Below are positions 16,189 to 24,212 of a DNA stretch of 64,000 nt, one piece after another. Origin of the DNA: Flavobacterium anhuiense (GTDB taxonomy: Bacteria; Bacteroidota; Bacteroidia; Flavobacteriales; Flavobacteriaceae). The notes under the pieces were generated by a model that was not told the DNA's origin, made no database searches, and saw only the letters and a program-made list of their open reading frames with translations. The translations under genes and the position numbers were made by a program. Within the stretch, counting starts at the first letter, position 1, and each line of letters opens with the position of its first letter. Location: contig NZ_FMVC01000006.1 of the NCBI RefSeq assembly GCF_900101855.1, forward strand, positions 295,296 through 359,295. The letters run 5' to 3'.

Positions 16189-17100
16189 CTATTCACAAAA
16201 TGAATACTTTCCTGAACTTTTCCCATTTTTAGAAGGAACAGTCAAATGCGATTGGAACTTTTTGCCATTCAAAACATCATTTACAAAATCCAGAACATAT
16301 TGCTGTCCTTGGTGGAAAAGATAGCCAGAGAATTCATGGCCACCTCCGCAGAAAGTAATCAGTTCGACATCTTGATGTAAATCATTCATTTGATTGTAAA
16401 CGGCATAAGAACCAAAAAGAATCAGCCAGCCCGATGCATTTGTTGGACAAGAACGGTGTGAACCCGCAGCGTATGGAACGGTGTCGTCATTACTTCCATG
16501 TGCCAATAACATCGGAATCGCTTTTTCTTTCGTAATTAAATTAATGTCTTGAATAGCTCCAGAACCGCCTATGAAACCTTTGTATTTGAAGTTTTCAGGC
16601 AAATTGCTTTTGTATAAATTCATCAATTTATAATCCCAAAATGAAGCATGGAAGCCAATTTCGGCTCCAGCACTAATTCCGGAAATAAAAATTTTTGAAG
16701 TATCAAGATTGTATTTGTCGGCATTCTCAATCATGAAAGCAGTTGCTTGCCACATGTCGCTTACGCCAATTTGTATCGCTTTTATTTTTTCGGTCAAAGT
16801 TCCTTTGCATCCAAAATCTTTTCCTTTCATATATAGGCTGTACGAAATACTCGCAACGGCATAGCCATTTTGTGCCATGAATAAACCAAAATCTTTTTCG
16901 CTTGTGCGCTCTCCACCAGAAAAACCTCCACCAAAAGCAAACATAATTAAAGGGATTTTCTCACCAGCTTTTTTCTTTGGCAGATATAAATCTAAATCTA
17001 GTTTTAAAGTGTCATTTTGGAAATAAGTGAAAGTTTTGACTTCTTGTGCTTGAACCGAATTTAAGGTAAGAGCGATAAAAAGTAAAAGGAATTTTTTCAT
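16189..17100 (-). CDS. Secreted alpha/beta hydrolase (carboxylesterase-like)
   Basis: A 303-residue enzyme started at the Met of MKKFLLLFIALTLNSVQAQ, a clear signal peptide; an upstream in-frame reading adds 18 residues that overlap an octamer repeat. The oxyanion region is MFAFGGGFSGGERTS, the nucleophile elbow GISAGAEIG (GxSxG), the acid HGSNDDTVPY and the catalytic His CGGGHEFSG. Four or more Cys residues could form periplasmic disulfides. The family covers feruloyl, acetyl-xylan and other esterases, and the substrate is not assignable. The last residues (KYSFCE) are unusual, and no T9SS domain is seen. Confidence 0.85.
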   Translation of the reverse strand: MKKFLLLFIALTLNSVQAQEVKTFTYFQNDTLKLDLDLYLPKKKAGEKIPLIMFAFGGGFSGGERTSEKDFGLFMAQNGYAVASISYSLYMKGKDFGCKGTLTEKIKAIQIGVSDMWQATAFMIENADKYNLDTSKIFISGISAGAEIGFHASFWDYKLMNLYKSNLPENFKYKGFIGGSGAIQDINLITKEKAIPMLLAHGSNDDTVPYAAGSHRSCPTNASGWLILFGSYAVYNQMNDLHQDVELITFCGGGHEFSGYLFHQGQQYVLDFVNDVLNGKKFQSHLTVPSKNGKSSGKYSFCE

Positions 17101-17117
17101 TGTAATGTGTTTTAATC

Positions 17118-17141
17118 TCGCAAAGTCGCGAAGTCGCAAAG
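17118..17141. repeat. 8-base periodic array (TCGCAAAG family)
   Basis: Three contiguous octamers: TCGCAAAG at 17118, TCGCGAAG at 17126 and TCGCAAAG at 17134. The reverse complement reads CTTTGCGA, matching the CTTTG family at 21031-21062. Confidence 0.8.
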
Positions 17142-17143
17142 TT

Positions 17144-17263
17144 TTTTTTGCCACGAATTTTCGCTAATTTTTATTTTTTGATTTGCCAAGTTAACTAAAA
17201 TTGGTGAAATTGAATTTTAAGAATGAATAATTTGTGTTAATTAGTGTAATTTGTGGCAAAAAA
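17144..17263. repeat. Inverted repeat with GCCACGAATT arms, copy 1
   Basis: The arms 17144-17159 and 17248-17263 (16 bases, one mismatch) enclose AT-rich DNA. The arm ends GCCACGAATT and TTTGTGGC are shared with the inverted repeat at 19862-19985. Confidence 0.75.
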
Positions 17264-17286
17264 ACACCCTCATTTTTAGACTCAAA

Positions 17287-17319
17287 AAATCTAAAATCTA
17301 AAATCTGAAATCTGAAATC
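17287..17319. repeat. 7-base tandem repeat AAATCTA/AAATCTG
   Basis: Four exact heptamer units (AAATCTA twice, then AAATCTG twice) and a partial fifth end 7 bases before the -7 element of the DUF493 gene, where a -33 element would be expected. Confidence 0.85.
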
Positions 17320-17326
17320 AAAAACG

Positions 17327-17334
17327 TATATTTG
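17327..17334 (+). promoter_or_regulatory. -7 element of the DUF493-DUF4290 pair
   Basis: TATATTTG is a perfect TAnnTTTG, 19 bases upstream of the ATG at 17354. No TTG was found at -33; a heptamer array occupies that place. Confidence 0.6.
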
Positions 17335-17353
17335 CGTTTATTTTTAATTACGA

Positions 17354-17650
17354 ATGGAGAACGATAAAGAAAAAAATACAGCCGAATTTTACGAAAGATT
17401 AAAAGTTGAGCTTGATAACGCAAATACTTGGCCTGCAGAATACTTGTACAAATTTATTGTGCCTTCTGTAGCAGATAATGTTGAGCGTGTAGAAAAAGCT
17501 TTTGATAGAATGGGAGCTGTTATTAAAACAACGAAATCTAAAACAGGTAAATTTACCAGTGTTTCTGTTGATGTTACTATGCACAGCTCAGATGATGTGA
17601 TCAGTAAATACAAAGAAGTTTCTACAATAGAAGGTATAGTTTCATTATAA
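17354..17650 (+). CDS. DUF493 family protein (YbeD-like)
   Basis: A 98-residue cytoplasmic protein. After a short charged N terminus (MENDKEKNTAEFYERLKVEL) comes the ACT-like DUF493 fold: YLYKFIVPSVADNVERVEKA, then TKSKTGKFTSVSVDVTM and a C-terminal helix ISKYKEVSTIEGIVSL. E. coli YbeD belongs here and has been linked to lipoic acid gene context; no firm biochemical activity is known. It is 4 bases upstream of the DUF4290 gene, so the two are certainly cotranscribed. Confidence 0.9.
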   Translation: MENDKEKNTAEFYERLKVELDNANTWPAEYLYKFIVPSVADNVERVEKAFDRMGAVIKTTKSKTGKFTSVSVDVTMHSSDDVISKYKEVSTIEGIVSL

Positions 17651-17654
17651 ACTT

Positions 17655-18374
17655 ATGATCGAAAAATATAAAAGAGAAGCCGCAAAAGATGTTGTGTACA
17701 ATTTGGAATACAATTCTGAAAGACAGCGTTTAATTATTCCGGAATATGGACGTCATTTGCAAAAATTGATTGATCAGGCTACTGCAATCGAAGATGATGA
17801 AACGCGCAATAAAGCCGCAAAATACATCATTCAGGTTATGGGAAGTCTGAATCCGCATTTACGTGATGTGCCAGATTTTCAGCACAAACTTTGGGATCAG
17901 CTTTTTATCATGTCTGATTTTAAACTAAATGTTGAGTCTCCATATCCGATTCCGTCAAGAGATGTTTTGCAGCTAAAACCAGAGATATTGCAATATCCGC
18001 AAAATTTTCCGAAATACAGATTTTATGGCAATAATATCAAATACATGATTGAAGTTGCCAATAAATGGGAAGAAGGAGAGATGAAAAATGCGCTGGTAAT
18101 GGTAATTGCCAATCACATGAAAAAATCTTTCTTGAGCTGGAACAAAGACACCGTAAAAGACGATGTGATTTTTGAGCATTTATATGAATTATCTGGTGGT
18201 AAAATCAATTTATTGCACAGTACAGAAGAGCTGTTAAACACGACAGATTTAATGCGTACCAATAAACGCATGTCTAATAAAACAGCTTCTGGAACACAGC
18301 CAAAAATTCAGAATAACAAAAACAACAAAGGCGGTCAAAAAAAGAATTTTCAAAAAAACAATAATCAGAAGTAA
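17655..18374 (+). CDS. DUF4290 family protein
   Basis: A 239-residue protein of a Bacteroidota-specific family with no known function. The recognisable N terminus is YNLEYNSERQRLIIPEYGRH, followed by a helix-rich body (DDETRNKAAKYIIQVMGSLN and so on). The last 45 residues are a basic, Asn/Lys-rich disordered tail (NNKNNKGGQKKNFQKNNNQK), which suggests nucleic-acid or ribosome contact. Its position directly before murA is part of a common flavobacterial gene order, though octamer repeats separate the two here. Confidence 0.9.
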   Translation: MIEKYKREAAKDVVYNLEYNSERQRLIIPEYGRHLQKLIDQATAIEDDETRNKAAKYIIQVMGSLNPHLRDVPDFQHKLWDQLFIMSDFKLNVESPYPIPSRDVLQLKPEILQYPQNFPKYRFYGNNIKYMIEVANKWEEGEMKNALVMVIANHMKKSFLSWNKDTVKDDVIFEHLYELSGGKINLLHSTEELLNTTDLMRTNKRMSNKTASGTQPKIQNNKNNKGGQKKNFQKNNNQK

Positions 18375-18390
18375 AGAAGGGACTAAAGGG

Positions 18391-18519
18391 GCTAAGCTTC
18401 TAAGTTGCTAAGTTTTTTTACTTTGACACTTTAAAAAAACAAACAAAAACAAAAATAAAAAAAGTTGCTAAGCTACTAAGTTGCTGAATTTTTTTACTTA
18501 GAATCTTAGAAACTTTGAA
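18391..18519. repeat. 8-base periodic arrays (CTAAG/CTTAG family)
   Basis: Three arrays fill the gap before murA. Octamer blocks start at 18391 (GCTAAGCT, TCTAAGTT and GCTAAGTT), 18467 (GCTAAGCT, ACTAAGTT and GCTGAATT) and 18496 (ACTTAGAA, TCTTAGAA and ACTTTGAA). The last block is in inverted orientation relative to the first two. Confidence 0.85.
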
Positions 18520-18537
18520 AGAACCTAAAAAAAATCT

Positions 18538-19851
18538 ATGGGAATTTTTAAAATCGAAGGAGGAACTCCTTTAAAAGGAGAAATCACTCCGCAAGGAGCA
18601 AAGAATGAGGCATTACAAATTTTATGTGCCGTGCTTCTAACAGGAGAGAAAGTAAAAATTAATAACATTCCTGATATTATAGACATCAATAAATTAATCA
18701 CTTTGTTGGGGAATTTAGGGGTGAAAATTCAACGTAACGAACCAGGTTCAATTACTTTTCAAGCTGATGAAGTTAATGTTGGATACTTAGAAACTGAAGC
18801 TTTCAAGAAAGAAGGTGGTGCGCTTCGTGGTTCTATTATGATTGTTGGTCCGCTTTTGGCTCGTTTCGGAAAAGGATATATTCCAAAACCAGGAGGAGAT
18901 AAAATTGGTCGCCGTAGATTAGATACACATTTTGAAGGTTTTATTAACCTTGGAGCAAAATTCAGATATAACAGAGAAGATCACTTTTACGGAGTAGAAA
19001 CTCCTGAAGAAGGTCTTAAAGGAACAGACATGCTTCTTGACGAAGCTTCTGTAACTGGAACTGCAAACATTGTAATGGCTGCTGTTTTAGCAAAAGGAAC
19101 CACTACAGTTTACAACGCTGCTTGTGAGCCATACTTACAGCAATTGTGCAAAATGCTTAACTCTATGGGAGCTAAAATCACTGGAGTTGGATCTAACTTA
19201 TTGACTATCGAAGGTGTTGAAAGCCTTGGAGGTTGTGAGCACAGAATTCTTCCGGATATGATTGAAATCGGTTCTTGGATTGGTCTTGCAGCTATGACAA
19301 AAAGCGAAATCACAATCAAAAATGTAAGCTGGGAAAACTTAGGTTTGATTCCGAATACGTTTAGAAAACTTGGAATTACAGTTGAGAAACGTAATGATGA
19401 TATTTACATTCCTGCTCACACAAATGGGTATGAAGTAAAAACAGACATTGACGGTTCTATCTTAACTATTGCCGATGCGCCATGGCCAGGATTTACACCT
19501 GACTTGTTAAGTATTGTTTTGGTTGTAGTAACTCAAGCAAAAGGAGATGTTTTAATTCACCAAAAAATGTTCGAAAGCCGTTTGTTCTTCGTTGACAAAT
19601 TAATCGATATGGGAGCAAAAATTATGTTATGTGATCCGCACAGAGCTGTGGTTATGGGGCATAATTTCGAATCTCAATTGAAAGCAACAACCATGTCCTC
19701 TCCAGATATTCGTGCGGGAATCTCATTATTGATTGCGGCGCTTTCTGCAAAAGGAACAAGCACAATCCAAAATATCGAGCAAATCGACCGTGGATATGAG
19801 CGTATCGATGAGCGTTTAAGAGCAATCGGCGCAAAAATCGTGAGAGCTTAA
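18538..19851 (+). CDS. murA: UDP-N-acetylglucosamine 1-carboxyvinyltransferase
   Basis: A 437-residue EPSP-synthase-fold enzyme that makes the first committed step of peptidoglycan synthesis (enolpyruvyl transfer from PEP to UDP-GlcNAc). It starts MGIFKIEGGTPLKGEITPQG, with the conserved Lys22-Asn23 of AKNEAL. The active-site loop reads YIPKPGGDKIGRRRLDTHF. The residue equivalent to the fosfomycin-target Cys115 of E. coli is Asp121 (codon GAT at 18898-18900). C-terminal DIRAGISLLIAAL and RGYERIDERLRAIGA are typical. The length is normal. Confidence 0.97.
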   Translation: MGIFKIEGGTPLKGEITPQGAKNEALQILCAVLLTGEKVKINNIPDIIDINKLITLLGNLGVKIQRNEPGSITFQADEVNVGYLETEAFKKEGGALRGSIMIVGPLLARFGKGYIPKPGGDKIGRRRLDTHFEGFINLGAKFRYNREDHFYGVETPEEGLKGTDMLLDEASVTGTANIVMAAVLAKGTTTVYNAACEPYLQQLCKMLNSMGAKITGVGSNLLTIEGVESLGGCEHRILPDMIEIGSWIGLAAMTKSEITIKNVSWENLGLIPNTFRKLGITVEKRNDDIYIPAHTNGYEVKTDIDGSILTIADAPWPGFTPDLLSIVLVVVTQAKGDVLIHQKMFESRLFFVDKLIDMGAKIMLCDPHRAVVMGHNFESQLKATTMSSPDIRAGISLLIAALSAKGTSTIQNIEQIDRGYERIDERLRAIGAKIVRA

Positions 19852-19861
19852 ATAAAAGTTA

Positions 19862-19985
19862 GCCACGAATTACACAAATTGCACTAATTTTTAATTTTTG
19901 AAATTCAATTACACGAATTTAATTTTTAAAAATTAGTGAAATAAAACACAATGTTAGTCTTCGTGTAATTTGTGTAATTCGTGGC
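19862..19985. repeat. Inverted repeat with GCCACGAATT arms, copy 2
   Basis: Perfect 19-base arms at 19862-19880 and 19967-19985 are separated by 86 AT-rich bases that contain further nested complementarity (CACTAATTTTT with AAAAATTAGTG). It fills the murA to CDF gap. Confidence 0.9.
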
Positions 19986-20005
19986 AAAAAAATAAATGTC
20001 TTTAA

Positions 20006-20881
20006 ATGACAAATGAACAAAAAGCTATAAAAGCTACTATTTTTAGTATAATAGGAAACACCTGCTTGGCCCTTATAAAAGGCTTAGCAGGTTTTTTTGG
20101 CAATTCTTATGCCCTAATTGCAGACGCTATTGAATCAACGACTGATATATTTGCGTCTTTTTTGGTTCTTTTTGGAATAAAATATTCAAATAAGCCTGCC
20201 GATGAAAATCATCCTTACGGGCATGGTCGTGCAGAACCTCTGATTACGTTTTTGGTTGTGGGTTTTTTAATTACTTCGGCAACTGTTATTGGTTACGAAA
20301 GTATTGCTAATATTGGCACTTCGCACGATTTACCTAAATCTTGGACTTTGTATATTTTAGGCGCCATTATTATTTGGAAGGAATACTCTTTCCGTTTGGT
20401 TATGAAACGAAGCCGACAAACCAATAGCACATCTTTAGCAGCCGACGCCTGGCACCATAGAAGCGATGCCATAACTTCTGTAGCGGCTTTTATCGGAATT
20501 TCGATTGCTTTAATTATGGGAAAAGGCTACGAATCTGCAGATGACTGGGCAGCACTTTTTGCAGCGTTTTTTATTCTTTATAATAGTTATAAAATATTCA
20601 GACCGGCGCTTGGCGAAATTATGGATGAGAATCTAAATGAAGATTTGGTTGAAGAAATCCGTGTTGTAGCACTTACAGTTCCCGGTATTTTAGGGACTGA
20701 AAAATGTTTTATCCGTAAAGCTGGAATGAAATACCATGTTGATCTTCATGCTATTGTTTCGGCAAAAATTTCGGTTAAAGAAGGGCACGATTTGGCACAT
20801 AAACTGAAAGATACACTCAGAGAAAAAAATCCTGAATTAGGACATGTATTGATTCATGTTGAACCAGATGATTATCATTGA
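20006..20881 (+). CDS. Cation diffusion facilitator (CDF) transporter
   Basis: A 291-residue inner-membrane metal/proton antiporter. Six membrane helices lie in the first about 200 residues. Metal-site motifs are seen: YALIADAIESTTD in helix II (AD..ES..D) and AWHHRSDAITS in helix V (HxxxD). The cytoplasmic C-terminal domain (about 210-291) has the ferredoxin-like fold with KYHVDLHAIVSAKISV and LGHVLIHVEP. Zn, Fe or Mn are the likely cargo; the HxxxD form is common in Zn/Fe exporters. It is convergent with the DUF5686 gene across a bidirectional terminator. Confidence 0.93.
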   Translation: MTNEQKAIKATIFSIIGNTCLALIKGLAGFFGNSYALIADAIESTTDIFASFLVLFGIKYSNKPADENHPYGHGRAEPLITFLVVGFLITSATVIGYESIANIGTSHDLPKSWTLYILGAIIIWKEYSFRLVMKRSRQTNSTSLAADAWHHRSDAITSVAAFIGISIALIMGKGYESADDWAALFAAFFILYNSYKIFRPALGEIMDENLNEDLVEEIRVVALTVPGILGTEKCFIRKAGMKYHVDLHAIVSAKISVKEGHDLAHKLKDTLREKNPELGHVLIHVEPDDYH

Positions 20882-20885
20882 GAGG

Positions 20886-21062
20886 TTCAAAGTTGCAAAG
20901 TGACAAAGAAACAGAGCTGAAGTACTTTATGTATCCTTGACTTTGCTCAAACTGAGAAGTAGGCTAAAATTAAAACCCCCATTATTCTTCCTTAAGAATA
21001 ATGGGGGTTTTAATTTTAGTTAAGAAAAAACTTTGTGCCTTTGTCACTTTGTGGCTTTGCAT
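20886..21062. repeat. Inverted 8-base periodic arrays flanking a terminator
   Basis: Left array: octamers TTCAAAGT, TGCAAAGT and GACAAAGA from 20886. Right array: CTTTGTGC, CTTTGTCA, CTTTGTGG and CTTTGCAT from 21031. The 13-mer at 20896-20908 is the exact reverse complement of 21039-21051. The bidirectional terminator lies between them. Confidence 0.88.
20972..21011. terminator. Bidirectional terminator between CDF and DUF5686 genes
   Basis: A perfect 18-base inverted repeat (20972-20989 with 20994-21011) has a 4-base loop, with T runs in both directions. Confidence 0.92.
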
Positions 21063-21063
21063 C

Positions 21064-23553
21064 TTAATCTAAAATATTCAAAATCTTCAAGCCAAAGACA
21101 ACGCCGTTTTGCTGAATGCCACCTTGATAAGAGTGCACATAATCGATTCGGAATAATTTGAATTTTCCAAAACCTAGATTGTCTAAACCAACAGTAAACT
21201 CAGAGTATGGTTTTCGGTCGGGAATAGCCAAAGCATGAAAACCAATATTCATTGTTGACTTTAAAAGATTTAACAACGGAATTTTATTCATGATGAAGCC
21301 AGTGTCATTATATTCAGTGTGCATTTCAAAATAACTATCGTTTGTGCTGTTCGCATAATATGGCATCATGTTAAAGACATTCAAATAGCGATCACTTGTT
21401 CCGATATGAGTCTGGTTTCCATTAAAATGTCTATAATCGATAAACGAAATATTCTCTGCATTAAAGAATTTACCAGCTCTAAAATTGGTTCCTAAAAGAC
21501 CTTTGTTTCCAAGCGACAAATCATATTGTACCGAAGCACCGATTCGTTCATATTCATATTTTTTTTCGCTTGCCGCGAATGCTTTTTCAAAAGCCAGATA
21601 AACTGTAGGATATTTATCGTTTTTAAAATTATATCTTCCGTCAGGTCTTGATATGTATTTATTTCCAAAGTTAATTCTAGTTGTTACAAGAGCTTTAAAC
21701 AAATGATGCTGGTTAAAAGCTGGAGTTGCAAAATCGTTTGGCGCCAAAGGATTGTTCGAAGAATAAATATCATCTTTTTTAAAGAAAGAATAATCAGTCG
21801 TATTGAAAAGAGGTTTACGCTGTTCGTAACCTATTTTTCCCGTAAGATTTATTCCATTTGCAACATCTTGTCCGTAATTGATTTCAGCAAATTCCAAGTT
21901 GTACAGCTTCATATAATTGTCTTTAAAAAACAAAGAACTTATAGAATTGACAAACTTACTAATAGGTTCAGCACTGTTAAACTGAGTAGTTTTTACCCCT
22001 CCAGAACCCCATATTGTGGCATAATTTATAGTATTGAAACGATGGCTGAATTGGCCAATTGCACGAAAACGTTCATCAGAAAAGCCATAATTGAAAGTCG
22101 TGCTTATAGAAGTGTTTGTTCCTTTTTCTTCATCCCATTTTCTAAAAGAAAAGCCAGAATCCAAATTAAAACCCTGAACAGTATTGAAACTTAAAGAACT
22201 AATGTTCAGCAAGCCTTTATATTCGAAAGAATATTTTTTAAAAGTGTTTTTGTAATCGTAACCCATTAAAATATCCCAAACTTTAAATTTGTTGTTTTTG
22301 GCATCAATAGAATCGGTATATTTTTTTGATTTTCTAATGGTTTGCAGACTGTCTTTCTTGGCATAATCTGAGCTTTCTTCAATAGTTAACGGAATTGGGC
22401 GAATTTCATTCCAGAAAGCATCATCTTTTTTGTTGGCATTAAGGTCAAAAGCAACAATTTCGTTTCCGAAAGTTTTCTTGTCAAAAGAATCAGGAAATTC
22501 ATAATTTGAATATACATAATTGAAGTTTCCAGAAAATTTCACACCAAAAATACCCGCATTAAAAGAAAGCGTCTGTGCATTCTTAGACCAAATTTTATTT
22601 TTGGTATTGTAGCTAAAACTCTGTTTTAAAGTCATGGTTTCTGTAAACTCGTTTTTCATTCGATACCCTTTGATATCAAGATCAATGGCATAAATCGCAA
22701 AACTGTCATCTACAATATAGATGTAGCCTTCAAAAACAGGTTCTTTATCTCGTTTTGGAGTAACTTTGATTTTATTAATTTGCTGGTTATTGTCGTCATA
22801 AAAAGTGCTTTCAAGCTTATATTTGTAATAATTGAAAGCATTGTCGGCAATAGGAGAGATGAGTTTTACATCAAAATCTAAAGTATTGCCGTAAAAATCA
22901 TAAGTCGATAAAGCAGCCGTATTATAGCTATAACCGCGATTGTTTCCTGAAATTTTAGAAGCAATAATCTTTTCCTTGAGTTTGTTTGGTTTCTCAAAAG
23001 TCACCTTCGAAATCGTCTCAGATAAATACAAAATTCCTGTTCCAGTGGAATCGAGATTCGAAGCCATGTCATCGCCCAAATCAACTTTTTTGCCTAGAAT
23101 TTTTTTAGGAAGATCTTTAACCTTAAACATTCCTTTTGAATAATAATCGGCTGTATAACGTCCGGTTTTATCTGAGTTTTCTTTTTTATGAGCTATTGCG
23201 CTTTTTATAATAGCGTTTGCAGGATTGTTTTTAGGATCAATGATTACTTCATTTAATGCAAAACTTTCTTCCTGAAGGCTAACATCTATATTGACTATTC
23301 TTGTTGCGGCCAGAACAGTTATTTTTTTGGTTTTATAACCTAAATATTGAAATGTGATGATGTTTCCGCCAATTTCTTTTACGTTCAGCTGATATTTTCC
23401 CTGTTCATTTGTAGTTGTTCCAGCATAGGTGTTTTCTTCAAAAACGGATACAAAAGGAAGCGGATTTCCCTTGTCGTCTGTAACTGTTCCTCTTATTTGA
23501 GCAAAATTGGAAAGTGAAAAAAATAGAAAGGCAAATAAAGTATAGTTTCTCAT
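21064..23553 (-). CDS. DUF5686 / carboxypeptidase-regulatory-like outer membrane protein
   Basis: An 829-residue protein with a signal peptide (ending SLSNFAQ). An N-terminal carboxypeptidase-regulatory-like domain (about 19-105, IRGTVTDDKGNPLPFVSVFE) is followed by the DUF5686 region, which in its second half looks like an outer-membrane beta-barrel (alternating aromatic strands such as YEYERIGASVQYDLSL) ending VFGLKILNILD. There is no TonB plug motif, so this is not a classical TonB receptor. The family is widespread in Bacteroidota without a known function. It is monocistronic, convergent with the CDF gene. Confidence 0.88.
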   Translation of the reverse strand: MRNYTLFAFLFFSLSNFAQIRGTVTDDKGNPLPFVSVFEENTYAGTTTNEQGKYQLNVKEIGGNIITFQYLGYKTKKITVLAATRIVNIDVSLQEESFALNEVIIDPKNNPANAIIKSAIAHKKENSDKTGRYTADYYSKGMFKVKDLPKKILGKKVDLGDDMASNLDSTGTGILYLSETISKVTFEKPNKLKEKIIASKISGNNRGYSYNTAALSTYDFYGNTLDFDVKLISPIADNAFNYYKYKLESTFYDDNNQQINKIKVTPKRDKEPVFEGYIYIVDDSFAIYAIDLDIKGYRMKNEFTETMTLKQSFSYNTKNKIWSKNAQTLSFNAGIFGVKFSGNFNYVYSNYEFPDSFDKKTFGNEIVAFDLNANKKDDAFWNEIRPIPLTIEESSDYAKKDSLQTIRKSKKYTDSIDAKNNKFKVWDILMGYDYKNTFKKYSFEYKGLLNISSLSFNTVQGFNLDSGFSFRKWDEEKGTNTSISTTFNYGFSDERFRAIGQFSHRFNTINYATIWGSGGVKTTQFNSAEPISKFVNSISSLFFKDNYMKLYNLEFAEINYGQDVANGINLTGKIGYEQRKPLFNTTDYSFFKKDDIYSSNNPLAPNDFATPAFNQHHLFKALVTTRINFGNKYISRPDGRYNFKNDKYPTVYLAFEKAFAASEKKYEYERIGASVQYDLSLGNKGLLGTNFRAGKFFNAENISFIDYRHFNGNQTHIGTSDRYLNVFNMMPYYANSTNDSYFEMHTEYNDTGFIMNKIPLLNLLKSTMNIGFHALAIPDRKPYSEFTVGLDNLGFGKFKLFRIDYVHSYQGGIQQNGVVFGLKILNILD

Positions 23554-23632
23554 GCAAATGTGGTATATCTTACAAAAATATAATAAGTTAAATCTGAGCT
23601 TATTAATAATTTGTTAAATTGATGAGACTGTA

Positions 23633-23667
23633 TCATTCTGCGAGAAGTCGAAATTCCCTCAGAATGA
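23633..23667. repeat. Inverted octamers TCATTCTG / CAGAATGA
   Basis: The arms 23633-23640 and 23660-23667 enclose 19 bases in the gap between aroQ and the DUF5686 gene. No T run follows on either strand, so a terminator role is doubtful. Confidence 0.55.
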
Positions 23668-23675
23668 TAATTACA

Positions 23676-24089
23676 TTACAAAAAAGATTGAATAGCCAAT
23701 TCGTAACTTTTTAGTCCGAAGCCTAGAATAACACCTTTTGCATTTCCGGATAAATACGATTGATGTCTAAAGCTTTCGCGCGCATAAGTATTCGAAATAT
23801 GGACCTCAATGACTGGCGTGGTAACGGCTTTCATAGCATCGCCCAAACCGATGGAAGTGTGTGTGTACGCTCCAGCATTCAGAATAATGCCATCAAATGA
23901 AAAACCAACTTCTTGAATTTTACCAATCAATTCGCCTTCAATATTGCTTTGGTAGTAAGAAAGTTCAATGTTTGGGAATTTTTGTTTCAACGTTTCAAAA
24001 TAATCTTCAAAAGTTTGGCTTCCGTAAACTTCTGGTTCGCGCTTTCCTAAAAGATTCAAATTTGGTCCGTTGATAATGCAGATTTTCAT
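23676..24089 (-). CDS. aroQ: Type II 3-dehydroquinate dehydratase
   Basis: A 137-residue shikimate pathway enzyme started at the Met of MKICIINGPNLNLLGKREPE. The Asn/Arg and Tyr of this N-terminal catalytic segment (YG at 22-23), NAGAYTHTSIGLGDA with the substrate-binding Asn, and EVHISNTYARESFRHQSYLS with the catalytic His and Arg are all present. The length is normal for type II enzymes. An in-frame extension upstream would translate a 12-base tandem repeat and is rejected. Confidence 0.96.
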   Translation of the reverse strand: MKICIINGPNLNLLGKREPEVYGSQTFEDYFETLKQKFPNIELSYYQSNIEGELIGKIQEVGFSFDGIILNAGAYTHTSIGLGDAMKAVTTPVIEVHISNTYARESFRHQSYLSGNAKGVILGFGLKSYELAIQSFL

Positions 24090-24109
24090 AAGTTTTTTTA
24101 TTTTGAGAT

Positions 24110-24145
24110 ATTGATATTGCAATTGATTTTGCAATTGTCATTGCA
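24110..24145. repeat. 12-base tandem repeat upstream of aroQ
   Basis: Three units of 12 bases are present: ATTGATATTGCA (24110), ATTGATTTTGCA (24122) and ATTGTCATTGCA (24134). They lie 21 bases before the aroQ start on its 5-prime side. Confidence 0.85.
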
Positions 24146-24161
24146 ACTTTGTAAAAATAAA

Positions 24162-24190
24162 AAAACCGCACTAATAAATAGAGCGGTTTT
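24162..24190 (-). terminator. Terminator after minus-strand beta-barrel gene
   Basis: AAAACCGC (24162-24169) and GCGGTTTT (24183-24190) extend inward with CTA/TAG; a T run follows on the minus strand. Confidence 0.8.
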
Positions 24191-24212
24191 TATAAAAGTA
24201 TGTGATATTCTT

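Noticed and set aside
23633..23667. Terminator after aroQ or before DUF5686
   Set aside because: The inverted octamers have a 19-base gap and no T run on either strand; kept as a repeat only.
24090..24134. N-terminal extension of AroQ
   Set aside because: It is the translation of the 12-base tandem repeat and is absent from type II dehydroquinases.
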